12,871 bases of DNA from NCBI GenBank assembly GCA_030592465.1, contig JAUVJB010000068.1:1-12871 (forward strand), written 5' to 3'. The notes below the pieces were generated by a model, which saw only the letters and a program-made list of their open reading frames with translations, had not been told where the DNA came from and ran no database searches. The stretch comes from Bacteroidota bacterium. GTDB lineage: Bacteria > Bacteroidota > Bacteroidia > Bacteroidales > B39-G9. Shown one piece after another: positions 5,578 to 11,788 of the stretch (position 1 is the stretch's first letter; each line of letters opens with the position of its first letter). The position numbers and the translations under genes were made by a program.

Positions 5578-7791
5578 TTAAAGATTATCTACAATAAAAT
5601 TAGTCATTCTGGTAAATAAATGTAATCTTGTGTTACCACCGTAAATACTATGATTACGATTAGGGTAAAACTGCATTTCAAATTGTTTATTTGCCTGGAC
5701 TAACTTTTCAATTATCTCAACTGAATTTTGGACATGAACATTATCATCAGCAGTACCATGACATATTAATAATTTGCCTTTTAATTTATCAACATAATTA
5801 ATAGGTGAATTATCATCGTATCCTTTAGGATTTTCCTGTGGTGTGCGCATAAATCGTTCGGTATAAATATTATCGTAATAACGCCAGTTAGTAACCGGAG
5901 CAACAGCAATACCTGCTTTAAAATAATCTGCACCTTTAGTCATACAGAGAAGCGTCATAAAACCGCCGTAACTCCAACCCCAAATGCCAATACGAGCAGA
6001 GTCAACATAAGGTAATGAACCAAAATATTTTGCTGCTTCAATCTGGTCAATAGTCTCATATTTACCAAGTTGCAGGTAAGTCATTTTACGAAATTCTTCA
6101 CCTCTGGCACCTGTTCCTCTTCCATCAACGCAAGCAACAATATATCCTTTTTGTGATAGAAGCTGATTCCATCCGAAACTCCAGCTGTCAATCGCTTTCT
6201 GCGAGTTAGGACCACTGTATTGTGTCATTAATACAGGATATTTTTTATTCTTATCAAAATTGTATGGTTTTATAATCCATCCGTTTAACTCAACATTTTC
6301 AGATGTTTTAAAAGTAAAAAATTCTTTTGTATTATATTTATATGATTTTAATGTATCTTTTAATTGATGATTATCTTCTAAAACACGAATCAATTTTCCT
6401 TTACTGTTATTTAAAGTTACATAATTAGGTGTTGATACATTTGAGAAATAATTTATGTAATACTTAAATCCTTCACTAAACACAGCATCGTTGGTACCTT
6501 CTTGTGATGATAATTTTTTCTTTTCTGTTCCGTCAATATTAATTGAATAGACATTTCGTCTCAATGGTGATGTTTCTGCAGATATGTAATAAATAAGTTT
6601 ATTCTTACTGTCGTAACCAAGATAATTTGTAACATCCCAATTACCTTTTGTTACTTGTCTAACCAGGGAGCCATTAATATTATAAAAGTAAATATGTAAG
6701 AACCCGCTTTTTTCGCTTGTTAAAATAAAATGCTTGTTATCTTTTAAGAAAATAAAATTATCAAAATTAACCTCATCAATATAATATTTATTTTCTTCAG
6801 TATAAATAACTTTTGAATTTCCTTCATCAGCATCATCTAAAAGTATTTCAACTTTATTTTGAAGTCGGTTTAAACGGATTATACTTAGAATATTATTTTG
6901 ATGTGTCCATCTTATTCGGGGAATATATTGATCGGTTTCGTCGCCAATATCCATTTTGGTAGTTTTTGCAGATTTTAAATTGAAAACATGAACAGAAACA
7001 ATTGAATTATCCTCACCGGCTTTTGGATATTTAAAAGCATAGTTTTCAGGATATAGAGCATTTTTTTTAATATCAGGGTGTGAACCTTCAAAAAGTGTCA
7101 TGTTAAACATTTTAACTTTACTTTCGTCGAATTTGCAATAAGCGAGATAATTACCTTCAGGCGACCATTCAAAGGCTCTGTTATACTCAAATTCTTCTTC
7201 ATAAACCCAGTCAGGCGCACCATTTATAATTTTGTTGAATTTACCATCATCAGTAATTTGTTTTTCAGTTCCATCAACAATGTTTTTAATAAAAATATTA
7301 TTATCTCTCACAAAAGCAATGTGAATGCCATCTGGCGAAAAAGTGGCAATACGTTGTTTGCCATTTGTTGAAACAGGAATAAGTTTTTCAGTATTTAAAT
7401 CCCAAATAAAATAATCGGCTGTAAACGAGCGTCTATATATTCTTTCACGATTGATATAAAAAAGAATTTTTGTTTCGTTGTGGTTAAACTCATAATTTGT
7501 TATAGATTTAATTGTATCGTTATTAATTTGGTCAATATTGAAGATAGCAGCAACTTTTTTACCTGTTTTATAACTGTACTCTAAAATTTCTTTTCTTTTT
7601 TCGAGAACAGTATAATGCAAGCCATCGTTCATTGACATTAAGCCATAAACTGATTTTGGATAGAAAGTATATTTTCCCCAAATATCCTGAAGAGTTATTT
7701 TATTATATTTCTCATTATCAATTTGAGGAAAAACAATATTGTTAAACAATAAAACAATTAACAATAAAAATACTTTTTTACAATTAGTCAT
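5578..7791 (-). CDS. Dipeptidyl peptidase IV, secreted S9 serine peptidase
   Basis: Removes Xaa-Pro (and Xaa-Ala) dipeptides from peptide N-termini, probably in the periplasm. With the ATG at 7791 it has 737 residues; a TTG two codons earlier (7797) is an alternative start. The first 23 residues form a signal peptide (KK, then a long Leu/Val/Ile stretch, ending about VFPQ). A beta-propeller domain carries the substrate-binding DWVYEEE motif (194-200). The C-terminal alpha/beta hydrolase domain has the triad Ser607 in GWSYGG, Asp682 in GTADDNVH and His714 in NRNHSIYGG, with spacing close to the human enzyme. The single Cys near the N-terminus precedes the hydrophobic stretch, so it is not a lipobox. 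No exact -7 box was found upstream. The PqqD-like gene follows 12 bases downstream. Confidence 0.95.
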   Translation of the reverse strand: MTNCKKVFLLLIVLLFNNIVFPQIDNEKYNKITLQDIWGKYTFYPKSVYGLMSMNDGLHYTVLEKRKEILEYSYKTGKKVAAIFNIDQINNDTIKSITNYEFNHNETKILFYINRERIYRRSFTADYFIWDLNTEKLIPVSTNGKQRIATFSPDGIHIAFVRDNNIFIKNIVDGTEKQITDDGKFNKIINGAPDWVYEEEFEYNRAFEWSPEGNYLAYCKFDESKVKMFNMTLFEGSHPDIKKNALYPENYAFKYPKAGEDNSIVSVHVFNLKSAKTTKMDIGDETDQYIPRIRWTHQNNILSIIRLNRLQNKVEILLDDADEGNSKVIYTEENKYYIDEVNFDNFIFLKDNKHFILTSEKSGFLHIYFYNINGSLVRQVTKGNWDVTNYLGYDSKNKLIYYISAETSPLRRNVYSINIDGTEKKKLSSQEGTNDAVFSEGFKYYINYFSNVSTPNYVTLNNSKGKLIRVLEDNHQLKDTLKSYKYNTKEFFTFKTSENVELNGWIIKPYNFDKNKKYPVLMTQYSGPNSQKAIDSWSFGWNQLLSQKGYIVACVDGRGTGARGEEFRKMTYLQLGKYETIDQIEAAKYFGSLPYVDSARIGIWGWSYGGFMTLLCMTKGADYFKAGIAVAPVTNWRYYDNIYTERFMRTPQENPKGYDDNSPINYVDKLKGKLLICHGTADDNVHVQNSVEIIEKLVQANKQFEMQFYPNRNHSIYGGNTRLHLFTRMTNFIVDNL

Positions 7792-7896
7792 TATCAAAAT
7801 TTATAAAATTAATGGTTAAAAAAATTATTTGTCAAAGTTTTAAAAAATTTCATGAATAAAAAAACATTAAGTCAAAAAAAATTAAAAAATTACTTA

Positions 7897-7928
7897 TGGA
7901 TTAATCCCGAAGCATCGGGATTAATCCA
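7897..7928. terminator. Strong CCCGAAnnATCGGG hairpin, possible trmN6 terminator
   Basis: Bases 7897-7910 and 7915-7928 are perfect reverse complements: 14 base pairs with a 4-base loop (AGCA). On the minus strand it lies about 60 bases past the methyltransferase stop and is followed by ATAAGTAATTTTTT, so it may terminate that transcript. The core is shared with the hairpin at 5067-5084, so it may equally be a dispersed repeat used as a terminator. Confidence 0.55.
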
Positions 7929-7990
7929 ATTAAATATCTGAAGTTTCGGAGTAGATTTAACATTAAAAGAGGGCATCTGCTTCGATTTTT

Positions 7991-8704
7991 TTAAAAAGCC
8001 AAATAAAAATCTTTTGTCAAATCTTTATATTGCTGTGTATAATCGTGTCGTTTATTTTTTTCAATTATTAATGTCTGTTCTTTATATTTAATTTTTTCTC
8101 TTCTTAGTTCAATTAATGCTCTTTTAAATTCTTTGTCAGGAATTGGTTTAATTTTTAAGATTTTATTACAATAAAAATTATAATCCTCAGCCATGCTAAT
8201 AAAATCATGAGTTTGTTCATAAGGCAAGATTAAACAAAAAAGACCTTTTACAGTTAGTAATTTGTCAACTCCTGCAAGCAGTTCGCTATGGGTTATCAGG
8301 TTATTATGTCGTGCATTTGTTCTTTCAATAGTATTTGCTTTGAACGAATTAATAAAATAAGGTGGGTTTGTTACAACTAAATCATAAACAAATGATTTGT
8401 CATTATAAAAATCTTGGAAAGAAATATTAAATACCTTAATCCTGTTTCTCCAGTGCGAATTCAAAATATTTTCTTTTGCTTGTTTATACGAATTTTTATC
8501 AATCTCTATTGCATCAATATAAGCCTTTGACCTTTGAGCGAGCATTAAACTAATTAAACCTGTGCCTGTTCCGATATCAAGAATTTTTGTTGAAGCATTA
8601 CAATCAGCCCAAGCGCCAAGCAGTACACCGTCAGTGCCAACTTTCATGGCACAATTATTTTGTTTAATAATAAACTTCTTAAATATAAAATAATCGTTTG
8701 ACAT
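7991..8704 (-). CDS. trmN6: tRNA1(Val) (adenine(37)-N6)-methyltransferase
   Basis: Methylates N6 of adenosine 37, next to the anticodon of tRNA(Val), using S-adenosylmethionine, in the cytoplasm. The 237-residue size fits the YfiC/TrmN6 family. The N-terminal family motif CAMKVGTDGVLLGAW (18-32) is followed by the SAM-binding loop DIGTGTG (43-49), the acidic strand end EID (67-69), and the catalytic NPPYF (113-117) of N6-adenine methyltransferases. A basic segment (KRALIELRREK) near residues 193-203 fits RNA contact. It starts at ATG 8704, with 634 gene-free bases upstream. It is not closely coupled to DPP IV (about 200 bases away, with a hairpin between). Confidence 0.92.
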   Translation of the reverse strand: MSNDYFIFKKFIIKQNNCAMKVGTDGVLLGAWADCNASTKILDIGTGTGLISLMLAQRSKAYIDAIEIDKNSYKQAKENILNSHWRNRIKVFNISFQDFYNDKSFVYDLVVTNPPYFINSFKANTIERTNARHNNLITHSELLAGVDKLLTVKGLFCLILPYEQTHDFISMAEDYNFYCNKILKIKPIPDKEFKRALIELRREKIKYKEQTLIIEKNKRHDYTQQYKDLTKDFYLAF

Positions 8705-8766
8705 AAGATAAAAAAAAATTAAAATACAAAATATTATTGCAATAGTGTTTATTTTATGAATATATT

Positions 8767-8822
8767 GTTATTTTGCTAAATTGCTAAATTGTTTTATCGT
8801 TAAATGGTTAAATGGTTATTTT
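8767..8822. repeat. Tandem 8-base repeat, seven units
   Basis: Seven consecutive units in exact register: GTTATTTT, GCTAAATT, GCTAAATT, GTTTTATC, GTTAAATG, GTTAAATG, GTTATTTT. The consensus is GYTAAATK. The unit sequences vary but the period never slips. It lies about 60-120 bases upstream of the trmN6 start. Confidence 0.65.
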
Positions 8823-8853
8823 CTATAATTACTTATATTTCAACCCGAACATA

Positions 8854-9022
8854 GTCAGCGATTTTCTATTGCTGATTTACTATTGATTATTTGTTTTTAG
8901 CATGATGAATTTCAATGACTTAATGTTTAAAAATCTAAAATAAAATATAACATTATAAAGCTATTAACCAATGTGTTAGCGAGCAATAGACAATAATCAA
9001 TAGTCAATAGAAAATCGCTGAC
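8854..9022 (-). repeat. MITE-like element, copy R3, about 169 bases with terminal inverted repeats
   Basis: The ends are perfect inverted repeats: 8854-8871 (GTCAGCGATTTTCTATTG) against 9005-9022, followed inward by 8879-8891 (ACTATTGATTATT) against 8992-9004. CATAGTC occurs at 8850-8856 and 9022-9028 and could be a 7-base target duplication. However, the flank CCCGAA is also shared with copy R1, which weakens that reading. The interior matches R1 (inverted) at about 95% identity and R2 in part. No coding capacity, so any movement would need a transposase from elsewhere. Confidence 0.6.
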
Positions 9023-9125
9023 ATAGTCGTTCCTCCTTACGGGGCAGGCAATTTATCAACCCGCCAGCCGGCGGACAGTTTTTATTATGCAACTAAGCGA
9101 AGCGATCTCACGCCTGCCCTGAAGA
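9022..9125. other. GC-rich structured island
   Basis: About 100 bases much richer in G and C than the surroundings. GGGCAGGC (9042-9049) and GCCTGCCC (9112-9119) are perfect 8-base inverted repeats that enclose a CCGCC-AGCC-GGCGG hairpin (9061-9074). A GC-rich, foldable block in AT-rich DNA can be a non-coding RNA or a REP-like repeat. Nothing identifies it as a known RNA class. Confidence 0.4.
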
Positions 9126-9311
9126 TTAATCATAAGCAAAATCCTTTAGGAAACAAATTTAAAAATTAATAATAATGTGAGTAATATCAATAATAATGCA
9201 GATTATAGAGCTTTCTTTTAGACACTAATTAATATTTTTTGAAACATAAAATTAATATAAAACGTAATACATAGAGTATAAAAAAATATTTTTAGTTAAT
9301 ATTTTTTTATA

Positions 9312-9319
9312 TATTTTTG
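9312..9319 (+). promoter_or_regulatory. -7 box of the LysE-type gene promoter
   Basis: TATTTTTG matches TAnnTTTG exactly, and its continuation GCAAAAC is nearly the same as at the antiporter promoter (11741-11734, minus strand). Transcription would start near 9325, about 14 bases before the ATG. No exact TTG was seen at -33; the nearest candidate is TTAG at 9292-9295. Confidence 0.5.
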
Positions 9320-9338
9320 CAAAACTAAAAATTCATCT

Positions 9339-9965
9339 ATGCTTTTATATTTCTTAAAAGGTTTAATTGTTGGAATTGCAGTTTCTGCACCAATGGGGCC
9401 CATTGGCGTTTTATGTGTACAAAAGACTGTTAATAAAGGGAAAACATTAGGCTTTTATTCGGGATTAGGTGCTGCTACGGCTGATACTTTTTATGCAATA
9501 ATTACTGCATTTGGTCTTACTTATATAACTAATTTTTTACTCAGACATCAATTATATTTTGAAATTATAGGTATATCTGTTCTTTTAGCTTTAGGATTAA
9601 AAATGTTTTTTTCAAATCCTGTTAAACAATATAAAATTAATCGACAAAACCAAAAAAAAGGCGTTTTCGGCGATTACATTTCAATATTTTTTCTTACTAT
9701 ATCAAACCCTTTAACAATAATTTTTTACGGGACTGCTTATGCCGCTTTAGGATTAATTGGTGATAATAGCACAGGAGGTTCCTCTTATTTATTAATAGCA
9801 GGAATATTTACCGGTGCAACTCTTTGGTGGTATTTCTTAACCTCAATAGTTAATGTCTATAGACACAAATTCAGATTAAAAGTTATTTGGCATATTAACA
9901 GAGCTTCAGGTATTGCTATTATTATACTTTCGTGCGTTGCAATATTTCAGTTCTTTATAAAATAG
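9339..9965 (+). CDS. LysE/RhtB-family amino acid exporter
   Basis: A 208-residue inner-membrane protein with about six hydrophobic segments, the normal size for LysE-type translocators, which export amino acids or related metabolites by proton exchange. The family motif lies in the first segments: SAPMGPIGVL (16-25), then a conserved basic loop and GLGAATADTFY (42-52). SNPLT at 122-126 is the second conserved site. The substrate cannot be deduced. A predicted promoter lies 20 bases upstream. The stop codon is only 2 bases from that of the converging ABC gene, with no room for a terminator between them. Confidence 0.88.
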   Translation: MLLYFLKGLIVGIAVSAPMGPIGVLCVQKTVNKGKTLGFYSGLGAATADTFYAIITAFGLTYITNFLLRHQLYFEIIGISVLLALGLKMFFSNPVKQYKINRQNQKKGVFGDYISIFFLTISNPLTIIFYGTAYAALGLIGDNSTGGSSYLLIAGIFTGATLWWYFLTSIVNVYRHKFRLKVIWHINRASGIAIIILSCVAIFQFFIK

Positions 9966-9967
9966 AA

Positions 9968-10621
9968 CTAATTTAAAATCACCCCGTCTTTTATAGTAAG
10001 TATTCTATCTGACATTTGAGCCAATTCTTTATTATGAGTAACAATAACAATTGTTTGATTATATTTGTCTCGTAAAGAAAAAAACAATTTATGTAATTCT
10101 TTTTTATTTTTACTATCTAAATTTCCTGAAGGCTCATCAGCTAATATTACCGAAGGGTTATTAATTATTGCTCGTGCAACAGCCACACGTTGTTGCTCCC
10201 CTCCAGATAATTCACTTGGTTTGTGATTTAATCTATTATCTAAACTTAAAAAATGAAGAATATCTTTAGCTTTTCTCTCTGCTTCTTTTTTTGAAATATT
10301 TGAGATAAAAGCAGGAATACAAACATTTTCTAAAGCTGTAAATTCAGGTAACAATTGATGAAACTGAAACACAAAACCAATATTTGTATTTCTAAATTTT
10401 GCTATTTTTTTTTCCGTTAAAGAATCAACATCAATATTATTAATATATATTTTACCCGAATTTGGTTTTAAAAGAGTTCCAATTACTTGTAATAACGTAG
10501 TTTTACCTGCACCACTTGCGCCAACAATAGCAACAATCTCTCCTTTTTTAATATCAATATCAATACCCTTTAATACTTCAAGTCCGGAAAATGATTTTTT
10601 TATTTTCTCTACTTTAATCAT
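9968..10621 (-). CDS. LolD/MacB-type ABC transporter ATP-binding protein
   Basis: The 217-residue ATPase has all ABC motifs: Walker A GASGAGKT (34-41), Q-loop Gln86, signature LSGGE (138-142), Walker B VILADE ending at Glu163, D-loop SGNLD (165-169) and His196. FVFQFHQLLPEF (83-94) and DEPSGNLDS are typical of LolD, the ATPase that drives release of lipoproteins from the inner membrane with LolC/LolE, and of related MacB ATPases. The ATG at 10621 is preferred over a TTG two codons upstream (10627). No LolC/E-type permease is in the window, so the partner must be encoded elsewhere. In Bacteroidota the ATPase is often apart from its permease, so LolD is likely but not proven. Confidence 0.85.
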   Translation of the reverse strand: MIKVEKIKKSFSGLEVLKGIDIDIKKGEIVAIVGASGAGKTTLLQVIGTLLKPNSGKIYINNIDVDSLTEKKIAKFRNTNIGFVFQFHQLLPEFTALENVCIPAFISNISKKEAERKAKDILHFLSLDNRLNHKPSELSGGEQQRVAVARAIINNPSVILADEPSGNLDSKNKKELHKLFFSLRDKYNQTIVIVTHNKELAQMSDRILTIKDGVILN

Positions 10622-10645
10622 AAACAATTAAAAATTAATAACAAT

Positions 10646-10718
10646 GAGTCTGCTCCGAAAAGCCGATAATCGGCTAAAAATTGTCCGACTAACGGCGTAT
10701 AGTTTTTGGAGTAGTCTC
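10646..10718. other. 73-base structured intergenic element
   Basis: GAGTCTGCTCCGAAAA (10646-10661) pairs with TTTTTGGAGTAGTCTC (10703-10718) over 16 positions, with 13 Watson-Crick pairs, two G-U pairs and one mismatch (RNA of the plus strand). Inside, AGCCGA (10661-10666) and TCGGCT (10670-10675) form a perfect 6-base-pair hairpin with a TAA loop. Read on the minus strand the inner hairpin is followed by TTTT. A related word, TTTCGGAGTAGA, occurs at 7945-7956. It could be a terminator for the antiporter gene, a leader structure of the ABC gene, or a palindromic repeat. Confidence 0.45.
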
Positions 10719-10743
10719 AACAATATTTCAATTAAAAAACTAT

Positions 10744-11682
10744 CTAACCAATTATCACAAAATAAATATACACAATATAAACAAATAAAAGTATAATACC
10801 TTTAAACCGTGTTAATACAGATTTGTTTAAAGGAAGTAAACACAGAAAAAGGACTATTGATATTCCAAACATCCAGTAAAAGTCATATTCCATAACTTTA
10901 AAAGGTATGTTAATGGTTTTTATAATTGATGTTATTCCAAGAACACCAAGAATATCGACTATGTTTGAGCCAATAACTGTTCCTATTGAAATATCCGTCT
11001 GCTTTCTCATTGCAGCAATCACAGCAGTTGCCAATTCTGGTACACTAGTACCAAAAGCTATTACAGTTACAGCAATTACCCTTTCGCTAACTCCTAAGTT
11101 ACTTGCAATTTTAACAGACCCCTTTATCAACCAATCTGCTCCATAATATAATCCTACTGATGATATTAAAATTAGTATAATTGATTTTATTAATGAAATA
11201 TCCGGTTTATTATATAATTCATTTGATTGTTTCGCCTCTTTTCTTGATTGATAAATTGTAAAAGAAATAAAAAAGAACAGCAAAATAATAAAAATAACAC
11301 CTTCGAGAGTTGATAAATTATTATTTATATATATAAACACATAAAGCAAGATGCCTGAAAGCATCATTATAAGCCAGTCGAATGGTACAGACTTTTTCTT
11401 TAACGGGATAGGTAATAAAATAGCTGCAAAACCTAATACCAATGCAACATTAGCAATGTCAGAACCAATAATGTTACCAACAGAAATTTCAGGATGTCCT
11501 TTTAATGCTGCATCTAAACTAACTAATAACTCCGGAGCTGATGTGCCAAAAGCAACTACTGTTACACCAACTACAAGAGTAGATATTTTAAAATGATAGG
11601 CAAGAGCTACACCACCATTAACTAAATACTTACCACTAAAGTATAAAACTATTAAACCTGATATTAGCAACAGGTATTCCAT
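10744..11682 (-). CDS. Calcium/sodium antiporter (CaCA superfamily, YrbG type)
   Basis: A 312-residue inner-membrane protein with about ten hydrophobic segments in two homologous halves. Each half contains the ion-binding alpha repeat: GTSAPELLVS with GNIIGSDIANV (residues 46-79) and GTSVPELATA with GTVIGSNIVDI (211-244). The acidic residues Glu51 and Glu216 in the PEL motifs are those that coordinate the cation in the family. A soluble loop (about 145-165) separates the halves. It exchanges Ca2+ (or a similar cation) for Na+ or H+; the exact ions are not given by the sequence. Its promoter overlaps the secDF terminator. The structured element at 10646-10718 lies just after the stop. Confidence 0.92.
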   Translation of the reverse strand: MEYLLLISGLIVLYFSGKYLVNGGVALAYHFKISTLVVGVTVVAFGTSAPELLVSLDAALKGHPEISVGNIIGSDIANVALVLGFAAILLPIPLKKKSVPFDWLIMMLSGILLYVFIYINNNLSTLEGVIFIILLFFFISFTIYQSRKEAKQSNELYNKPDISLIKSIILILISSVGLYYGADWLIKGSVKIASNLGVSERVIAVTVIAFGTSVPELATAVIAAMRKQTDISIGTVIGSNIVDILGVLGITSIIKTINIPFKVMEYDFYWMFGISIVLFLCLLPLNKSVLTRFKGIILLFVYIVYIYFVIIG

Positions 11683-11733
11683 ATAAATTTCCTAATAATA
11701 AAAATTTCTTAAAGATATAAAAAAAAGAGTTTG

Positions 11734-11741
11734 CAAAAATA
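11734..11741 (-). promoter_or_regulatory. -7 box of the antiporter promoter
   Basis: On the minus strand TATTTTTG (11741-11734) matches TAnnTTTG and is followed by CAAACTC, as at the LysE-type gene. Transcription would start near 11728, about 45 bases before the ATG at 11682. The box is part of the T-rich tail of the secDF terminator. No TTG at proper -33 spacing was seen. Confidence 0.42.
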
Positions 11742-11773
11742 AAAAAGTCCTAACAAAATTGTTAGGACTTTTT
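11742..11773 (-). terminator. Rho-independent terminator after secDF
   Basis: AAAAAGTCCTAACAA (11742-11756) and TTGTTAGGACTTTTT (11759-11773) are perfect 15-base reverse complements, giving a stem of about 14 pairs with a small loop. On the minus strand the hairpin begins 15 bases after the secDF stop and is followed by TTTTTTATTTTT. Confidence 0.88.
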
Positions 11774-11788
11774 AAAATATATAATATA

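Larger units (their letters stand above)
8705..9338. other. Gene-free 634-base stretch between trmN6 and the LysE-type gene
   Basis: No coding region is supported. From left to right it holds the AT-rich trmN6 upstream region, an 8-base tandem array (8767-8822), the MITE-like repeat R3 (8854-9022), a GC-rich structured island (about 9022-9125), about 170 bases of plain AT-rich sequence, and the exporter promoter (9312-9319). The two flanking genes diverge from this region. Confidence 0.65.

Noticed and set aside
5185..7791. A RiPP biosynthetic cluster built on the PqqD-like protein and the peptidase
   Set aside because: No precursor peptide, radical SAM or other modifying enzyme, or dedicated exporter is seen; DPP IV is a broad nutrient peptidase in Bacteroidota.
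4888..8822. The tandem 8-base arrays as CRISPR or CRISPR-like arrays
   Set aside because: Units are only 8 bases with no spacers, and no cas genes are present.
8850..9028. CATAGTC flanks of R3 as a proven target-site duplication
   Set aside because: The left flank shares CCCGAA with copy R1, so the element may extend further out, and the 7-base match partly overlaps the terminal inverted repeat.
10907..11596. Two plus-strand open frames (10907-11146 and 11351-11596) opposite the antiporter gene
   Set aside because: Both are antisense mirrors of the conserved alpha-repeat regions of the antiporter; conservation is explained by the minus-strand protein.
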